Positions 63,077 through 64,000 of a stretch of 64,000 bases of DNA are shown one piece after another; within the stretch, counting starts at the first letter, position 1, and each line of letters starts with the position of its first letter. The notes beneath the pieces were generated by a model, which saw only the letters and a program-made list of their open reading frames with translations, searched no databases and was not told where the DNA came from. The stretch comes from Cytophagales bacterium WSM2-2 (GTDB lineage: Bacteria; Bacteroidota; Bacteroidia; Cytophagales; Cyclobacteriaceae): positions 4,390,001 through 4,454,000 of the forward strand of contig BNHL01000001.1 in NCBI GenBank assembly GCA_015472025.1, in the 5' to 3' direction. Both the position numbers and the translations under genes were made by a program.

Positions 63077-63359
63077 CTGAGAATTGAACATTTCGTTTCA
63101 ACGGTTCACCTGTTGCATTATTCTCAATACTATTTCGAGCCAATCTTATAGCTGAGCTGCGGTAACTTCACTTACCCGGTAACCACTCGTAAAGCCAAGC
63201 AGGTCATTCATTAACACCCACTGGAAGATGTGCTGTGCTTCCTTGTATCTATGCCGCACACAAACACTCATCAGGCAAAGTTATATGAGTGGCTAAAATC
63301 AGAAATATGAAACGTTTGATGTGGTGGCGATTGGTTGTTAATGTTCTCAATCAATTCTG

Positions 63360-64000
63360 ATGATGCCTATTTTTAATTACAAACTCATCCATCGCAAGGA
63401 GATGGTTCGTCAGCGCAACGATGCCGCTGAAATCAAAGACCGGCTGGCTGCATTACAGTTGATCATATCGCAGGCTCAATCCGGGCAATGGGCACAGGCA
63501 ATTGATAAGGCCAAATCGCTACACAGTGACCCATTGACAAATGGCATGATCAAGCTCATTGAAAATCAGAAAGAAACATTTGAAAAAGAAGCGAACAGAA
63601 ACTGGATAAACAACGGCCTGCTTGAACTTAATAAAGTTATCGGTTCTAACCATGAAGATATCAATCACCTTGCAAATGATGTAATAAACTCCATCGCAAA
63701 CTATGCACAGGCGAGGCAGGGTGCTCTTTTTGTAGTCAACGATGATACCGCAAATGTCCTCTTGCAAATGCGGGGAGCTTATGCATACCAGAGGCGCGAG
63801 AAAGTTGGAAAATCGGTCAGTGCAAATGAGGGATTGATCGGTCAGTGCTACCGGGAGAAGGATCCGATAGATATAGTAAACGTGCCACTCAATTATACAA
63901 AGATTACATCCGGGTTAGGGGAGGTTCATCCAAAATTCCTCCTGATCATTCAGCTCAAAGGAAACAAAGAAAATATTGGCGTTTGTGAGCTGGCTTTTCT
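63360..64000 (+). CDS. GAF-domain protein, cut by the window end
   Basis: The frame starts at ATG 63360 or 63363 (MMPIFNYKL) and runs open to the end of the window. After a helical N-terminal region (about 100 residues) it enters a GAF domain (RQGALFVVNDD, ANEGLIGQCYREKDPI, SGLGEVHPKFLLII). It is probably a signalling protein such as a histidine kinase or phosphatase whose output domain lies beyond the window. A 17-codon frame (63307-63360) precedes it and overlaps its start but is not gene-like. Confidence 0.8.
   Translation, partial: MMPIFNYKLIHRKEMVRQRNDAAEIKDRLAALQLIISQAQSGQWAQAIDKAKSLHSDPLTNGMIKLIENQKETFEKEANRNWINNGLLELNKVIGSNHEDINHLANDVINSIANYAQARQGALFVVNDDTANVLLQMRGAYAYQRREKVGKSVSANEGLIGQCYREKDPIDIVNVPLNYTKITSGLGEVHPKFLLIIQLKGNKENIGVCELAF

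Noticed and set aside
63307..63360. 17-codon frame before the GAF-domain gene
   Set aside because: Too short and without support; it could be a leader peptide but nothing in the sequence shows this.

Overview
The window looks like a chromosomal segment of a Bacteroidota bacterium, most probably order Cytophagales (Chryseolinea/Ohtaekwangia-like; the rank is inference). The grounds are a 287-residue Bacteroidota-type primary sigma factor, RHS proteins with the core variant DFYPFGLSFNSYQREN, LytS/LytTR two-component pairs, a PadR plus prefix-domain FtsX-type permease pair, TlpA-type thioredoxins, a GH130/GT4 pair and TAnnTTTG-like promoter boxes. No rRNA, tRNA or CRISPR array was recognised.

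Left part (1-17.6 kb) is an accessory, AT-richer RHS toxin island. A large RHS gene (5' end outside the window) ends in a toxin-like tail with a HExxxH motif and is followed by an overlapping candidate immunity gene. Next comes a three-gene recombinase unit (AAA-type ATPase plus two tyrosine recombinases, the second lacking key catalytic residues). After it lie small membrane genes, a RecA-like ATPase, a 1-kb hairpin-rich non-coding stretch, a RadC-like JAMM gene, an XRE regulator with a perfect palindrome beside it, a frameshifted secreted-protein gene and an unknown two-gene unit. Then follows an orphan RHS fragment: 1.07 kb of the same core fused to a different HExxxH tail, with its own exported candidate immunity gene. 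The island ends with a tandem repeat, an IS1-like relic, another XRE regulator, a repeat-like element and a third RHS scrap.

Middle part (17.6-37.7 kb) is ordinary chromosome: lipoprotein, class C acid phosphatase, aldo/keto reductase, two-TM channel-like protein, TlpA thioredoxin, LysE exporter, barstar-like protein, AraC regulator, cold-shock protein, sigma factor, convergent GH130 phosphorylase and GT4 fusion, DUF3817, DoxX, exported RidA-like protein, beta-carbonic anhydrase, ABC exporter pair and a LytS/LytTR pair.

An eight-gene minus-strand operon (44,603 down to 37,749) is the most system-like cluster: AdoMet decarboxylase, two DUF4178 proteins with zinc ribbons, a previously uncalled 56-residue protein, DUF350, a membrane-fused spermidine-synthase-like enzyme, an exported FAD amine-oxidase-like protein and a histidine-bearing polytopic membrane protein. 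Genes overlap or are 11-15 nt apart. The set suggests that an aminopropyl group is made, used and perhaps oxidised at the membrane.

Right part (44.7-64 kb) holds an alpha-2-macroglobulin with an intact thioester motif plus pbpC, a PadR/ABC permease pair, a decayed exporter gene beside an SfnG-like monooxygenase and an ATP-grasp ligase, a PAS histidine kinase, a TPR-LytS kinase with its LytTR regulator, and the start of a GAF-domain protein cut by the window end.
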